Shown here: in pieces, positions 15,876 through 28,678 of the stretch | Layout: each line of letters opens with the position of its first letter | Position numbering within the stretch: position 1 is the first letter of the stretch | Assembly: GCF_000218565.1 (NCBI RefSeq) | Contig: NC_015684.1 | Span: 186,001 to 250,000, forward strand | Source of the DNA: Afipia carboxidovorans OM5 | GTDB taxonomy: Bacteria; Pseudomonadota; Alphaproteobacteria; Rhizobiales; Xanthobacteraceae | Reading direction: 5' to 3' | Length of the DNA stretch: 64,000 nt | Program-made: the position numbers and the translations under genes | Notes under the pieces: generated by a model | The model's database searches: none | Told to the model about the DNA's origin: nothing | Seen by the model: the letters and a program-made list of their open reading frames with translations, nothing else

Positions 15876-17594
15876 TCAATAACCCGCCGCCATCGCGCCA
15901 CGGGTGCGCGGATCGGCGGCGCCGAGCCAGCCGCCCTTGGTTGCAGCAATCGAATTCGCCGAGGTCTGCCCCATCGGCGCGACAAGGTCGTGGCCCTTGG
16001 CGCGCAGCCCATCGAGCGTCGCCTGCGGGAAGCCGCGCTCGATCCGTACCTCGTCCGGCCGCCATTGATGATGCAGCCGTGGGCGGCTGACGGCCTGTGC
16101 GATATTCATGCGGTGGTCGAGCGTGTTGACGATCACCTGCAGCGTGGTCGAGATGATGCGGCTGCCACCCGGCGAGCCGGTGACGAGCACAACCTCGCCG
16201 TCCTTCAGCACGATGGTCGGCGTCATCGAGGACAGCGGCCGCTTGCCGGGCCCCGGCAGGTTCGCGTCATAGCCGACCAGTCCGTAGGCATTCGCAGCAC
16301 CCGGCGCCGCGGTGAAATCGTCGAGCTCGTTGTTGAGAAGAACACCGGTGCCCTCCGCAACGAGACCCACGCCATAGCTGAAGTTCAGCGTGTAGGTGTT
16401 GCTGACCGCATTGCCTTGCGCGTCCACCACCGAGAAATGCGTGGTGTTGGTGCCCTCATGCGGCTGCGCGCCAACAGCCGCCGTCACCGCCGTCGCCTTG
16501 CCGGGATCGATGTCGCGGCGCAATTGCGCGGCATAATTTTTGGACATGAGCCGCGTGAGCGGCACGTTGACGAATGCGGGATCGCCGAGATAGCGCGCGC
16601 GGTCGGCGTAGGCGCGTTTCATCGCCTCGATCAGAACATGCAGCGAGGCCGGCGTCTGCGCGCCCAATTTGCGCAGATCGTATCCCTCCAGAATGTTGAG
16701 CGTCTCGATCAGCACGGTGCCGCCGGAGGATGGCAGCGGCATCGAAATAATATCGTAGCCGCGATAGGTGCCGCGCACCGGCTCGCGCCATACTGGGCGA
16801 TAGGCTTCCAGATCGTCGCGGGTGATGATGCCACCCGCCGCCTGAATGGCGGCGGCAAGCTTGTTCGCGACCGGCCCCTGATAGAAGCCGTTAGCACCAT
16901 GATCGGCAATCGCCTGCAGCGTGTCGGCAAGATCGGTCTGTTTGAGGCGGTCACCATCGCGCAGCGGCGTGCCGTCGGCACGCACGAACATCTTTGCGCC
17001 GGTCGGCCAGCGCGACAGCCGCGGATAGGCGCGCGTCAGCGTGTCGGCGATGTCACCAGTGACGACGAATCCCTCGCGCGCGAGCTTGATCGCGGGGGTG
17101 AGCAGATCGCGCAACGAGAGTTTGCCCGAGCCGTAACGTTCCAGCGCCGCAATCAATCCCGCGACCGTGCCCGGCACGCCGATGCCGAGCGCGCTGTCGC
17201 GTGATTTTGCGGAATCTGGCTTGCCGTCCGGCCCAATGAACATTTGCGCCGTTGCGGCGGCCGGCGCAGTCTCGCGATAATCGAGCGCGATATCTTGCTT
17301 CTCGTTTGCGAGGTGGATCACCATAAATCCACCGCCGCCGATATTGCCCGCGCGCGGATAGGTCACCGCCATCGCAAAGCCGGTCGCGACCGCGGCATCG
17401 ACCGCATTGCCGCCGCGTTTCAACACATCCGCGCCGATCTTGGCGGCAAGCCGTTCCTGCGCCACCACCATGCCGTGGCGTGCAAACACCGGCTTCGCGG
17501 GTGCCGTGGTCGCCTTCGATGCGACGCGGGCATCCTGCGCCAACGTCACCGCGGGCGAGAACATCAGGAGCAGGGCGAGAAGAAAATGTTTCAA
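15876..17594 (-). CDS. ggt: Gamma-glutamyltransferase precursor
   Basis: A 572-residue periplasmic enzyme: signal peptide MKHFLLALLLMFSPAVTLAQ, then GGNAVDAAVATGFAMAVTYP and RAGNIGGGGFMV. The autoprocessing/nucleophile Thr is the first T of TTHFSVVDAQGNAVSNTYT, and GSPGGSRIISTTLQVIVN is the oxyanion region. It transfers or hydrolyses the gamma-glutamyl group of glutathione. The frame is open far upstream, but the sequence before residue 1 is not GGT-like and overlaps the divergent MFS gene. A TTG at 17594, 6 bp after GGAAAG, gives a correct signal peptide and is chosen as start. Confidence 0.92.
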   Translation of the reverse strand: MKHFLLALLLMFSPAVTLAQDARVASKATTAPAKPVFARHGMVVAQERLAAKIGADVLKRGGNAVDAAVATGFAMAVTYPRAGNIGGGGFMVIHLANEKQDIALDYRETAPAAATAQMFIGPDGKPDSAKSRDSALGIGVPGTVAGLIAALERYGSGKLSLRDLLTPAIKLAREGFVVTGDIADTLTRAYPRLSRWPTGAKMFVRADGTPLRDGDRLKQTDLADTLQAIADHGANGFYQGPVANKLAAAIQAAGGIITRDDLEAYRPVWREPVRGTYRGYDIISMPLPSSGGTVLIETLNILEGYDLRKLGAQTPASLHVLIEAMKRAYADRARYLGDPAFVNVPLTRLMSKNYAAQLRRDIDPGKATAVTAAVGAQPHEGTNTTHFSVVDAQGNAVSNTYTLNFSYGVGLVAEGTGVLLNNELDDFTAAPGAANAYGLVGYDANLPGPGKRPLSSMTPTIVLKDGEVVLVTGSPGGSRIISTTLQVIVNTLDHRMNIAQAVSRPRLHHQWRPDEVRIERGFPQATLDGLRAKGHDLVAPMGQTSANSIAATKGGWLGAADPRTRGAMAAGY

Positions 17595-17714
17595 GCGATG
17601 CTTTCCGGATTTCGCGTGCAACGGCACGGCGAGAATCAGTGTGAATTGCTCTATAAGGTGCGCGGGCAGCCTGGTTCGGGACACTAGCCGCCCGGCCCCG
17701 ATCCGCCAACGAAC

Positions 17715-19130
17715 ATGAAGGTGATGATGACGTCCGTTGCGCCCGCCCTTGCATCCGAGCCGATGCGTACCTATCCGCAACGCTCGGCGGTGATCGGCTG
17801 GATTTTCTTCGATTGGGCGGCGCAGCCTTACTTCACACTGATCACCACGTTCGTCTTCGCGCCTTATTTCGCAACGCGCGTTGCGCCCGATCCTGCGACC
17901 GGCCAGTCGCTGTGGGGTTTTGCCACTTCGATTGCCGGGTTCCTGATCGCGTTTCTCTCGCCCGTGCTCGGCGCGATTGCGGATGCGGGCGGGCGACGCA
18001 AGCCGTGGATCGCGGCGTTCGGTGCGTTGCTGGTGATTGGCTCGGCGGCAATGTGGATCGGCCGCCCCGGCGATCCCACCGTCATCGTGCCGGTGCTGAT
18101 TGCCTATGCGGTGGCGACCGTGGGCGCGGAGTTCGCGACCGTCTTCAACAATGCGATGATGCCTTATCTGGTGCCGCCCGAGAAAATCGGCCGCCTCTCC
18201 GGCACCGGCTGGGCGACCGGCTATATCGGCGGCATCGTCAGCCTCGTGCTGGTGCTGGGCTTTCTTGCGGCGAACGAGGCGACCGGCCGCACGCTGTTCG
18301 GCCTCACGCCACTGTTCGGGCTCGACCCTTCGATGCATGAGGGCGACCGCATCTCGGGGCCGCTCACGGCGTTGTGGTTTGTCGTGTTCGTGCTGCCGAT
18401 GTTTTTGCTGACGCCCGATCATGCGGCGAAGAAGCCTGCGTCGGGTGCGGTGCGCGAGGGATTGCGTGAACTGCGCGGAACGCTGCGCGCGCTGCCGTCG
18501 CAGCCCAATATCGCGACGTTCCTCATCGCCAACATGGTCTACACCGATGCGCTGGTCGCGCTGTTCGCGTTCGGCGGCATCTATGCGGCGGGTACGTTCG
18601 GCTGGCAGACCATCCAGATCGGCACCTTCGGCATTCTGCTTGCGGTGAGCGGCACGCTGGGCGCATGGATCGGTGGCAAGCTCGACGATCTGCTTGGGCC
18701 GAAGAGAGTGATCATGGGATCGATGACGATCCTGCTGATGGCAATCCTCGCGATTCTCACCATCGATCGGGATACGCTGTTCCTGGTGGTGAAAGTCGCG
18801 CCACCGGCGCCGGGCGGCGGCTTGTTCGCAGCCGCTGCCGAGCAGGTCTATCTCGGACTTGGGTTGTTCATCGGCCTTGCGGCGGGGCCGTTGCAGGCCG
18901 CCTCGCGCACGCTGCTGATTCGCCTCGCGCCGCGGGAGCGCATCACGCAGTTCTTCGGGCTGTTCGCGCTGTCGGGCAAGGTGACGTCGTTCTTCGCGCC
19001 GCTCGCGGTCGGCGTCGTCACCGCGCTCACTGCCAGCCAGAAAGCCGGCATGGCGGTGCTGATCGTGTTCTTCACGGCAGGCTTGTTATTGCTCGCGCGG
19101 GTGAAGGAGCCCGCGCGGAGACGAGCGTAA
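17715..19130 (+). CDS. MFS transporter, UMF1/Atg22-like family
   Basis: A 471-residue integral membrane carrier with about 12 hydrophobic segments. The opening GWIFFDWAAQPYFTLITTFVF is the distinctive DWA-x-x-x-Y/F signature of the UMF1 (Atg22-like) branch; DAGGRRKPWI is the MFS loop 2-3 motif. The substrate is unknown; fungal Atg22 exports amino acids from the vacuole. Starts at 17715 or, with AAGGTG placed upstream, 17727. It diverges from gamma-glutamyltransferase across 120 bp; a shared role in glutathione-derived amino acids is only a guess. Confidence 0.88.
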   Translation: MKVMMTSVAPALASEPMRTYPQRSAVIGWIFFDWAAQPYFTLITTFVFAPYFATRVAPDPATGQSLWGFATSIAGFLIAFLSPVLGAIADAGGRRKPWIAAFGALLVIGSAAMWIGRPGDPTVIVPVLIAYAVATVGAEFATVFNNAMMPYLVPPEKIGRLSGTGWATGYIGGIVSLVLVLGFLAANEATGRTLFGLTPLFGLDPSMHEGDRISGPLTALWFVVFVLPMFLLTPDHAAKKPASGAVREGLRELRGTLRALPSQPNIATFLIANMVYTDALVALFAFGGIYAAGTFGWQTIQIGTFGILLAVSGTLGAWIGGKLDDLLGPKRVIMGSMTILLMAILAILTIDRDTLFLVVKVAPPAPGGGLFAAAAEQVYLGLGLFIGLAAGPLQAASRTLLIRLAPRERITQFFGLFALSGKVTSFFAPLAVGVVTALTASQKAGMAVLIVFFTAGLLLLARVKEPARRRA

Positions 19131-19213
19131 ACATTGCACCTGTCCCAGATGCGTGTGCAGTGCGGAGCGGTGCACCGCTGATCCGGGACCGTACCACTCC
19201 CGTTTCTGGAATG

Positions 19214-19260
19214 GCCCCGGCTCTTCTGAGCGGCACGTTGTGCCGCACCGCGTCCGGGGC
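19214..19260. terminator. Nested hairpin between convergent MFS and purH genes
   Basis: The outer stem GCCCCGG (19214-19220) pairs with CCGGGGC (19254-19260), and an inner perfect stem GCGGCAC-GTT-GTGCCGC occupies 19230-19246. The structure is symmetrical and lies 7 bp beyond the purH stop. It has no long T run, so it may be a bidirectional terminator or a solitary repeat element. Confidence 0.5.
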
Positions 19261-19267
19261 ATGAACG

Positions 19268-20860
<1,593 letters not shown>

Positions 20861-21016
20861 GTCATGGTCCGAAGCAGGGAGGATGGCCGGGGCGGTCTTC
20901 CGGCAAGGAAGCCGGCCGGGGCCGCGACATCGCGCTAACATAGATTGCGTGTCGGCAAAACCTTGCTTTGGGCGGTCAGGCGTTTTCAGACGCGGAAAAC
21001 CCGGTAAAGCGGGAAT

Positions 21017-22762
21017 CTAGAGCGGTAATTCCGGCTCGCGCTGCGGGTCGCGCCGGGCGGTCGCCGATGCCGAATTGGCGGATCTGGCAAAGCACCAGCG
21101 CACCGTTGCGGTCTGCTGCGCGCGCTGGCGGATCACGATCTGGGTGGTGCGGCGCGGCCCGTCCGAGCCCGCGAGAAAGACGCTGTCCTCGAGCTCGACC
21201 TTCTGGTCGGGCGCCTCGAACGTCCAGACGTCGCGGTTCGGCAGCACCAGCATGGCGCCGCGGCCGTCGCGCAGCCGGTTCACCTTCACGGAGGGGTGGA
21301 GGTGGAAGCGGATGGCGTAATCGTCCGCGCCGCGAAATGCCGAGCCCGGCTCTTTCGCAAGCGTATCCTCGCCGTCGACGCGGCTGCCGTCGGCGGCGAC
21401 GCTCAGTACCCGACGATGCACGAAGCCGAAGGCCTTGCGGTAGCCGTCATGCGACATCGTCAGGATCGTGCCCTCGGCATCGACCTCGCGATAGGATTCC
21501 ACGACCGCCGGCCCCGCGACGATCGGCGAACCCTGCAGCAGGCGCTTCACCGTCTTGCGTTCGACGAACTGGCAGGACGAGGTATCGCGATAGGTCAGCG
21601 TCGAATGCGCCGCGGTGGAGCGCGCGAAGCTGCGCCAGTTGTCGCGCCCGGTCGGCGGCATCCCGCAATTGACGACGATGCGGTTGGTGCCGCTCGACAT
21701 CTCGAACGACAGGCAACCGGCATGCGCATCGCGGCTGAGCGCGGGGGGCGGCGGCGGGCCGGTGTCGGCGATGATCGTCAGTGTGCCGGCGTCGAGCCGC
21801 TGGAAGCCGGTATGCGGCATATGTGGCATCGGCGTGCCGTGGGTGTCGTCATAGGCGAGCAATGTGGCGAGCACGCCGGGGGCAGCGGTGTTCATGCCGT
21901 TGAACAGCGCGAATGAGCCGTCGCCGTGACGGAAGAAGCGTAGCATCGGCATCATCCGGTCGATCGCATTGAGAAGCGCGGGCGGCGGCGGGATGTTGCG
22001 CGCGGCAAAAGTCTGGCGCAGCGGCAGCAGATCGAGCAGCAGTTCGACCAGCGCTTCCGGATTGCGCGAGATATGCCCGCCATCCGGCAGGATCTGGCGC
22101 TGCAATTCCTCGGAGAGCTTTTTTGCAGCACCGCGGATGTGCTTTGCCTGATTGGCGAGGCACAGCGAGGCATAGCAGAGCGCGATCAGCACCTGCAGGC
22201 GGCTGATGCCATCGGGAATGTCGGCCTTGGTGTAGCGCAGCGCGCGGATTTCGCGGGTGAGGCTTTTGATGAGGCGGCGGTAGAACCGCGCATCCGCATC
22301 GTGCAGCACGAGCGGCGCCTGCGACAACAGCGAGATGATCCGCCGCCCGACCACGTCGGCGCGGCGTGCGACAGTGCTCTTGCGCGGATGGGTCAGCCAG
22401 TCGTCAAGCAGCGCGCGGGCATTGGCGCGGGTGATCGCCGAATCGGCGGCGCGCAGATGGCGCAACCAACTGAAACCCAGGAGCGTCACTTCCCACTCTT
22501 CGGAGGGCGGATCGAGCTCGAACACCGAGCGGCCGTGACAGGTGACGATTTTCCCCGCGAACACAAAACGGCCAGAATAGATTTCGGCCGCGCGGGTGGC
22601 ATCCGTGGTGCGCAAATCGTGCGGAGCGATCAGGAGCCGGTCGGCCCGGCCGGGCCATACGCGCGAGATGGCGACCGACGCGCTGCTGGCGCGCGCCATC
22701 ACCTTCCGCCCGGCGCGCCCGAGCAGCAGCCCCGAAACCCGTCTTTGCCCCGTAACTGACAT
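21017..22762 (-). CDS. Heparinase II/III family protein
   Basis: A 581-residue protein with an alpha-helical toroid N-terminal half (LLGFSWLRHLRAADSAI, DGGHISRNPEALVELLLDLL) and a heparinase II/III-like beta-sandwich C-terminal half (GRDNWRSFARSTAAHSTLTY, HDGYRKAFGFVHRRVL). No signal peptide is evident. Members next to purH are widely conserved in alphaproteobacteria; heparin itself is not a likely substrate, and lyase action on an uronate-containing cell-surface polymer is inferred from the family. It is 114 bp downstream of rsmB on the same strand. Confidence 0.88.
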   Translation of the reverse strand: MSVTGQRRVSGLLLGRAGRKVMARASSASVAISRVWPGRADRLLIAPHDLRTTDATRAAEIYSGRFVFAGKIVTCHGRSVFELDPPSEEWEVTLLGFSWLRHLRAADSAITRANARALLDDWLTHPRKSTVARRADVVGRRIISLLSQAPLVLHDADARFYRRLIKSLTREIRALRYTKADIPDGISRLQVLIALCYASLCLANQAKHIRGAAKKLSEELQRQILPDGGHISRNPEALVELLLDLLPLRQTFAARNIPPPPALLNAIDRMMPMLRFFRHGDGSFALFNGMNTAAPGVLATLLAYDDTHGTPMPHMPHTGFQRLDAGTLTIIADTGPPPPPALSRDAHAGCLSFEMSSGTNRIVVNCGMPPTGRDNWRSFARSTAAHSTLTYRDTSSCQFVERKTVKRLLQGSPIVAGPAVVESYREVDAEGTILTMSHDGYRKAFGFVHRRVLSVAADGSRVDGEDTLAKEPGSAFRGADDYAIRFHLHPSVKVNRLRDGRGAMLVLPNRDVWTFEAPDQKVELEDSVFLAGSDGPRRTTQIVIRQRAQQTATVRWCFARSANSASATARRDPQREPELPL

Positions 22763-22876
22763 TGTCCCCGCAACGGAGGGAATCTCCGTGCGTCCTTTTT
22801 AGTCTGGAATTTCCGCCAAGGCACCTTTGGATGGGGACAAAGCCGCACGGCGCCGGATGGAACCGAAAGAAAAAGC

Positions 22877-24217
22877 TTAAGTCTTGACGAGCCTTGCGGC
22901 GTAGAAGCCGTCGAGCCCGGAGAGCTTCGGGTCGTCATGCTGCAAGTGGCAGGGCAGCGTGCGCACGTCGCCCATGGGGCTGATGAGCTCGGACAGCCCG
23001 GCAAGTTCGGAAGCCTCGACCGGGCGCCGCTTCATCTGCGGCTCCGCCTCGAGAAGGGCTGCAATGGCTTGCTCGCCCTCTTCAGGCTCCAGCGAACAGG
23101 TGCAGTAAACGAGTGTGCCGCCGGGTTTGAGCAGCGTCACGCTTTTCCGCAGAAGCCGGGCCTGCAGCGCGCTGAGCGCGTCGAGATCGGCTTCGTTCTT
23201 GAGCCAGGCCACATCGGGATGGCGGCGGATGGTGCCGGTCGCCATGCAGGGCGCATCGAGAAGAATGGCGTCGAACGGCCCGGCCTCCCATTCGGTGGCA
23301 TCGGCGGCGACATAGGTGGCTTCGAGCCCGAGGCGCGCAAAATTTTCTTTCAGCCGCGCAAGCCGTCCGGCGGAGCGATCGACCGCCGTGACCTTCGCGC
23401 CGGCTTGCGCGAGTTGTGCGGTCTTCCCGCCCGGTGCTGCGCAGAGATCGGCAACGGGCTTTCCGGCGATGTCGCCGAACAGCCGCGCCGGGAGTGCAGC
23501 GGCTGCGTCCTGTACCCACCACGCGCCTTCGGAGAAACCCGGCAGCATCGTGACCGATCCGTGCAGCAGCGTGCGTACGGTTCCGGTCGGCAGTGTCTCG
23601 CCATGCAGGCGCGTGGCCCAGTTCTCCGAATCGGATTTCACGGTGAGATCGAGCGGCGGCTCATGGCCGATGGCGCGCGCCATCGCGCGCGCGGTGTCTT
23701 CGCCATAGGCCTTGATCCATCGTGTTGCGAGCCATGGTGGCAGATCGATCATCTCGTCGGTCGATTCGTCGATCAGCGGAATACCTTCACGCGCGCAGCG
23801 GCGCAGCACGGCGTTGACGAGGCCCGCATATTTTGCAGCACGGCGGTCGGCCTGCACGAGACGGACGGAAAGATCGACGGCCGCGTGATCGGGCACGTCC
23901 ATCCACAGAATCTGCGCGGCGCCGATCATCAGTGCGCTTTGCGCGCGCGGCGCATCGCTGGGCACGCCGCGGTCGAGCAGGCGCGACAGCAGATAGGCAA
24001 GCGTGCCGCGCCGACGCAGCACGGTGGCGACGAGACGGCGCATCAAGGCGCGGTCGCGATCGGACAACGATTTCAGCGCGGGATGCTGAGCCGCACCTTC
24101 AAGCTGATCGTCGAGTGTCCGCCGCTTGTGGAGAACGCCGTCGATGATGTCGGCGGCTATGCGGCGCGCGGCGAGGCCAGGCACCTCTGTCGGCGGAACG
24201 AATCGCGAAGGCTTCAT
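22877..24217 (-). CDS. rsmB: RsmB-type RNA (cytosine-C5) methyltransferase
   Basis: A 446-residue protein: an N-terminal NusB-like domain (to about residue 150, with RALMRRLVATVLRRRGTL) is fused to a Rossmann methyltransferase. The SAM site is VADLCAAPGGKTAQLA, the NOL1/NOP2/Sun motif is DAPCMATGTIRRHPDVAW and the catalytic Cys is in VYCTCSLEPEEGEQ near residue 370. RsmB makes m5C967 in 16S rRNA. Alphaproteobacterial members can be divergent, so the exact target is inferred. Heads the rsmB-heparinase-purH string and diverges from the SDHAF4-like gene. Confidence 0.9.
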   Translation of the reverse strand: MKPSRFVPPTEVPGLAARRIAADIIDGVLHKRRTLDDQLEGAAQHPALKSLSDRDRALMRRLVATVLRRRGTLAYLLSRLLDRGVPSDAPRAQSALMIGAAQILWMDVPDHAAVDLSVRLVQADRRAAKYAGLVNAVLRRCAREGIPLIDESTDEMIDLPPWLATRWIKAYGEDTARAMARAIGHEPPLDLTVKSDSENWATRLHGETLPTGTVRTLLHGSVTMLPGFSEGAWWVQDAAAALPARLFGDIAGKPVADLCAAPGGKTAQLAQAGAKVTAVDRSAGRLARLKENFARLGLEATYVAADATEWEAGPFDAILLDAPCMATGTIRRHPDVAWLKNEADLDALSALQARLLRKSVTLLKPGGTLVYCTCSLEPEEGEQAIAALLEAEPQMKRRPVEASELAGLSELISPMGDVRTLPCHLQHDDPKLSGLDGFYAARLVKT

Positions 24218-24396
24218 GAAAAGGGCGCTTGCAGGAAAGAGAACAACGGGAGGTGAGACGACGAAGGGGCAGGGATGACATGCGAATATGCCAAATGTAA
24301 GAATCGCGATGCGCTTTATATGAGAGATGCCGGCCTCGATCCGGCGGCGTGCTTGGCTGCACCCTCACGGATTGCGCAATCAGGAAAGGCGAGCCC

Positions 24397-24609
24397 ATGA
24401 CCGACGAGACGAAACCGGACAAGGCAGACGCCGCCGCGCGCCGCCCTTTACCGCCGGCAGCCCAGCGCGCGCTCGCCGAGGCTGAAGCCCGCAGGACGGC
24501 GGCGCAGGCTCAGGCCGTAACTGCCCCCAAAGAGGTCAACGGCCCGAAGGGTCCCGAGCCCACCCGCTATGGCGATTGGGAAAATAAAGGGATCGCCTCG
24601 GATTTCTGA
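24397..24609 (+). CDS. DUF1674 / SDHAF4-like succinate dehydrogenase assembly factor
   Basis: A 70-residue protein whose C-terminus GPEPTRYGDWENKGIASDF is the hallmark of DUF1674, the family of mitochondrial SDHAF4/Sdh8. Those proteins bind flavinylated SdhA and help it join SdhB. The rest is Ala/Glu-rich and probably disordered. The ATG at 24397 follows GGAAAGGCGAGCCC. The sdh operon itself is at 61-64 kb in this window, so this factor is encoded away from its presumed client. Assembly-factor function is inferred from the family. Confidence 0.88.
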   Translation: MTDETKPDKADAAARRPLPPAAQRALAEAEARRTAAQAQAVTAPKEVNGPKGPEPTRYGDWENKGIASDF

Positions 24610-24677
24610 GGTTTTGCGGTGTTACGTAGAACCCCGCAGCCGCTTGCCAGATTTTCGCAGGCGGGATATTTAGGGAT

Positions 24678-25241
24678 ATGTTCCTAGATGACGCGAATCG
24701 AAGGACAATCCGGGCCGTACGACGCCGCGATCGCCTGTGGGCGGGCACGCTGCTTGCGGTGATTTTCAGCGTCGGGCTAGTCGCCGGGGCGTGGCTGCCG
24801 CGCGGAAGCTTCAGTTTTTGGGCGGACGACAAGGGACGGGCGGAGCAGGATCTCCTCGTTGAGGCCTCGCGGGCGCAGGACGGGGCCGTCCGCCAGCCTG
24901 CGGACGTGCTGTACGTCATCGACGGCGATACGTTCGAGGCGCGCGTGCATTTGTGGCAGGGACTGCAGATCACGACGCGGGTTCGCCTGCGCGGCATCGA
25001 TGCGCCGGAGCTGAAAGCGAACTGCTATGAGGAAGAGCGGATGGCGCGCGCGTCAAAGCGGGCGCTTACCGATCTGCTCGCCGAAGGCGGCGTCACCATC
25101 TTCAATGTCGGGCCGGATAAATATAACGGCCGCGTCGTGGCGGATGCTGCGACCCGCCGCACACCGAATGTCTCGGCCGCGCTGATTGCCGCCGGTCATG
25201 GCCGGCCTTATGGCGGCGGCCATCGCGCGGGCTGGTGTTAA
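24678..25241 (+). CDS. Membrane-anchored staphylococcal nuclease-like (thermonuclease) protein
   Basis: A 187-residue protein with one N-terminal membrane helix (LWAGTLLAVIFSVGLVAGAW, residues about 20-40) and an SNase/OB-fold domain. VIDGDTFEARV, RVRLRGIDAPELKANCYEEE and DKYNGRVVADAATR supply the positions equivalent to Asp21, Arg35, Glu43 and Arg87 of staphylococcal nuclease, so it could be active. The domain would face the periplasm. The ribosome-binding site before ATG 24678 is weak (TAGGGAT). It follows the SDHAF4-like gene by 68 bp on the same strand. Its substrate in vivo is unknown. Confidence 0.87.
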   Translation: MFLDDANRRTIRAVRRRDRLWAGTLLAVIFSVGLVAGAWLPRGSFSFWADDKGRAEQDLLVEASRAQDGAVRQPADVLYVIDGDTFEARVHLWQGLQITTRVRLRGIDAPELKANCYEEERMARASKRALTDLLAEGGVTIFNVGPDKYNGRVVADAATRRTPNVSAALIAAGHGRPYGGGHRAGWC

Positions 25242-25277
25242 CGCCGCGCGTGGATGATGGACTGAAAATAATCCGCT

Positions 25278-25802
25278 TTAGCGCGAGACGACGACAACCG
25301 GTGTGCCGACCGAGACGCGTTCGAACAGGTCGGTGATGTCGGGATTGTACATCCGCACGCAGCCATAGGAGACGAAGCCGCCGACCGACTTCGGCACGTT
25401 GGTGCCGTGGATCGCATACTCGCCGCCGGCGAGCGTCATGGCGGCAACGCCCATCGGATTGCGCGGCGATCCGCCTTCGATGACGTCGGGCAGATGCGGA
25501 TGGTCGCGCTTCACGTCGGCCGGCGGTGCCCAGGCCGGATTGCGGTACTTGCCGCTGATGCGCGTCGTGCCGCTCCATTCCTTGCCGCGCTTGCCGACGC
25601 CGACCGGATAACGGATCGCATGCTGCTCATCGAGAATGAGATAGAGGCGGCGCTCGTTGGTCTTCACCACGATGGTGCCCGGCGAATAGCCGGCCGGTGC
25701 GTTGACGAGATCAGGCCGTGCCGATGCCTCCGAAGTGCTTGCGGCAAACGCAACCACCAGGGCTGCGAACGCGATGGCAATGGTCGAAGCAAACGGGCGC
25801 AT
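25278..25802 (-). CDS. L,D-transpeptidase (YkuD family)
   Basis: A 174-residue exported protein: signal peptide MRPFASTIAIAFAALVVAFA, then a YkuD catalytic domain with HGTNVPKSVGG and SYGCVRMYNPDI, which carries the conserved His, Ser, Cys and Arg; the Cys is the nucleophile. GTIVVKTNERRLYLILDEQ opens the domain. Such enzymes form 3-3 peptidoglycan cross-links or attach proteins to the wall. The frame is open upstream, but the ATG at 25802 gives the correct signal peptide. It converges on the nuclease gene 36 bp away. Confidence 0.93.
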   Translation of the reverse strand: MRPFASTIAIAFAALVVAFAASTSEASARPDLVNAPAGYSPGTIVVKTNERRLYLILDEQHAIRYPVGVGKRGKEWSGTTRISGKYRNPAWAPPADVKRDHPHLPDVIEGGSPRNPMGVAAMTLAGGEYAIHGTNVPKSVGGFVSYGCVRMYNPDITDLFERVSVGTPVVVVSR

Positions 25803-26027
25803 GGCAATTGGTCTCCGCAATCCTTTTGTCGGCGCGGCAGAATGGCCTGCGCGCAATTGACGCTCTCGCGCAGGGAGAAATCGTCCGGCGCGGCGGCGTC
25901 CATAAAGGAAAAATCGGCGGCGCTGTAAATGTCCGCAAAACAACAGTCGTGATGAAAGCGCCGCGCGCAGAGCCTGCGCACTTAACAATGCCGTGAAGGT
26001 GCGGCCTTGACGCTGAGCCACAAAAAA

Positions 26028-26055
26028 CCTCTCCCCCGCGATGGCGGGGGAGAGG
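26028..26055 (-). terminator. Rho-independent terminator of acs
   Basis: CCTCTCCCCCGC-GATG-GCGGGGGAGAGG is a perfect 12-bp stem. On the minus strand it is followed by TTTTTT (plus-strand AAAAAA at 26022-26027), the classical intrinsic terminator shape, 28 bp after the acs stop. The arm CCTCTCCCC is shared with the repeat at 55088-55108. Confidence 0.9.
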
Positions 26056-26083
26056 CGGATGGCGGCCTGCTTGGAGCAGGCGA

Positions 26084-28039
<1,956 letters not shown>

Positions 28040-28256
28040 TTGCTTCTCCCGGAACACCCCGCCTCACACGCGGGTAATCTTGTTGAATTCAATGGGAATT
28101 ATGCGCTTCCGGGGGCAGGGGGGACAAGTTGGAAGATTTAGGACTTTTGTCGAGACGCGATTGAATTTCTTCAATAAGTTGAGTGCACGCATGCGTGCGG
28201 ATGGGAGAAAACGCCGCAGGTGAGAGGAAATTTCACGCGATACGCGCAAAAACCTC

Positions 28257-28670
28257 TCAAAGCCCGCCCATTTTGCAGACATGCTTCCATTGCGCGGGCG
28301 TCACGCTCTGCACCGACAGGCGTGACAGGCGCAGCAACTCCATATCGGCAAGCGCCGCTTCGCCTTTCACGGCAGTGAGAGTCACCGGCTTTTTCAGCGG
28401 TTTCCCCGCGATGATGTCGACGCAGACGAACTTGCCGGTGGCATCGGTCGGATCGGGGTAGTGCTCGCGCACGATCTCGACAATACCGACGATTTCCTTG
28501 CCTTCGTTGGAATGATAGAAGAAGGCGCGGTCGCCCTTCTTCATCTTCATCATGTTGAGCTTGGCGGAGTGATTGCGCACGCCGGTCCAGGGCTCGCCCT
28601 TCTTGCCGTTGGCGACCTGCTGGTCCCACGACCACACCGATGGTTCGGATTTGACGAGCCAGTAGTTCAT
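28257..28670 (-). CDS. EVE domain-containing protein (thymocyte nuclear protein 1-like)
   Basis: A 137-residue protein that is a single EVE domain of the PUA-like superfamily: MNYWLVKSEPSVWSWDQQ, TGVRNHSAKLNMMKMKKGD and FFYHSNEGKEIVGIVEIV are diagnostic. EVE domains bind modified bases in DNA or RNA (the fold is related to YTH domains), and fused versions act in restriction of modified DNA; the free-standing, ancient form is conserved in proteobacteria without a defined role. It is the last gene of tsaD-gpsA-EVE, 8 bp after gpsA. Confidence 0.93.
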   Translation of the reverse strand: MNYWLVKSEPSVWSWDQQVANGKKGEPWTGVRNHSAKLNMMKMKKGDRAFFYHSNEGKEIVGIVEIVREHYPDPTDATGKFVCVDIIAGKPLKKPVTLTAVKGEAALADMELLRLSRLSVQSVTPAQWKHVCKMGGL

Positions 28671-28678
28671 TTTGATCC

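Noticed and set aside
15990..17204. 404-codon open frame opposite gamma-glutamyltransferase
   Set aside because: Antisense to a clear enzyme, with Arg-rich composition typical of shadow frames.
17595..18422. Long N-terminal extension of gamma-glutamyltransferase
   Set aside because: It would overlap the first half of the divergent MFS gene and lacks GGT sequence; the signal peptide begins at 17594.
28257..28670. EVE protein as part of a restriction system
   Set aside because: No nuclease, McrB-type GTPase or methyltransferase is next to it; its partners are housekeeping genes.
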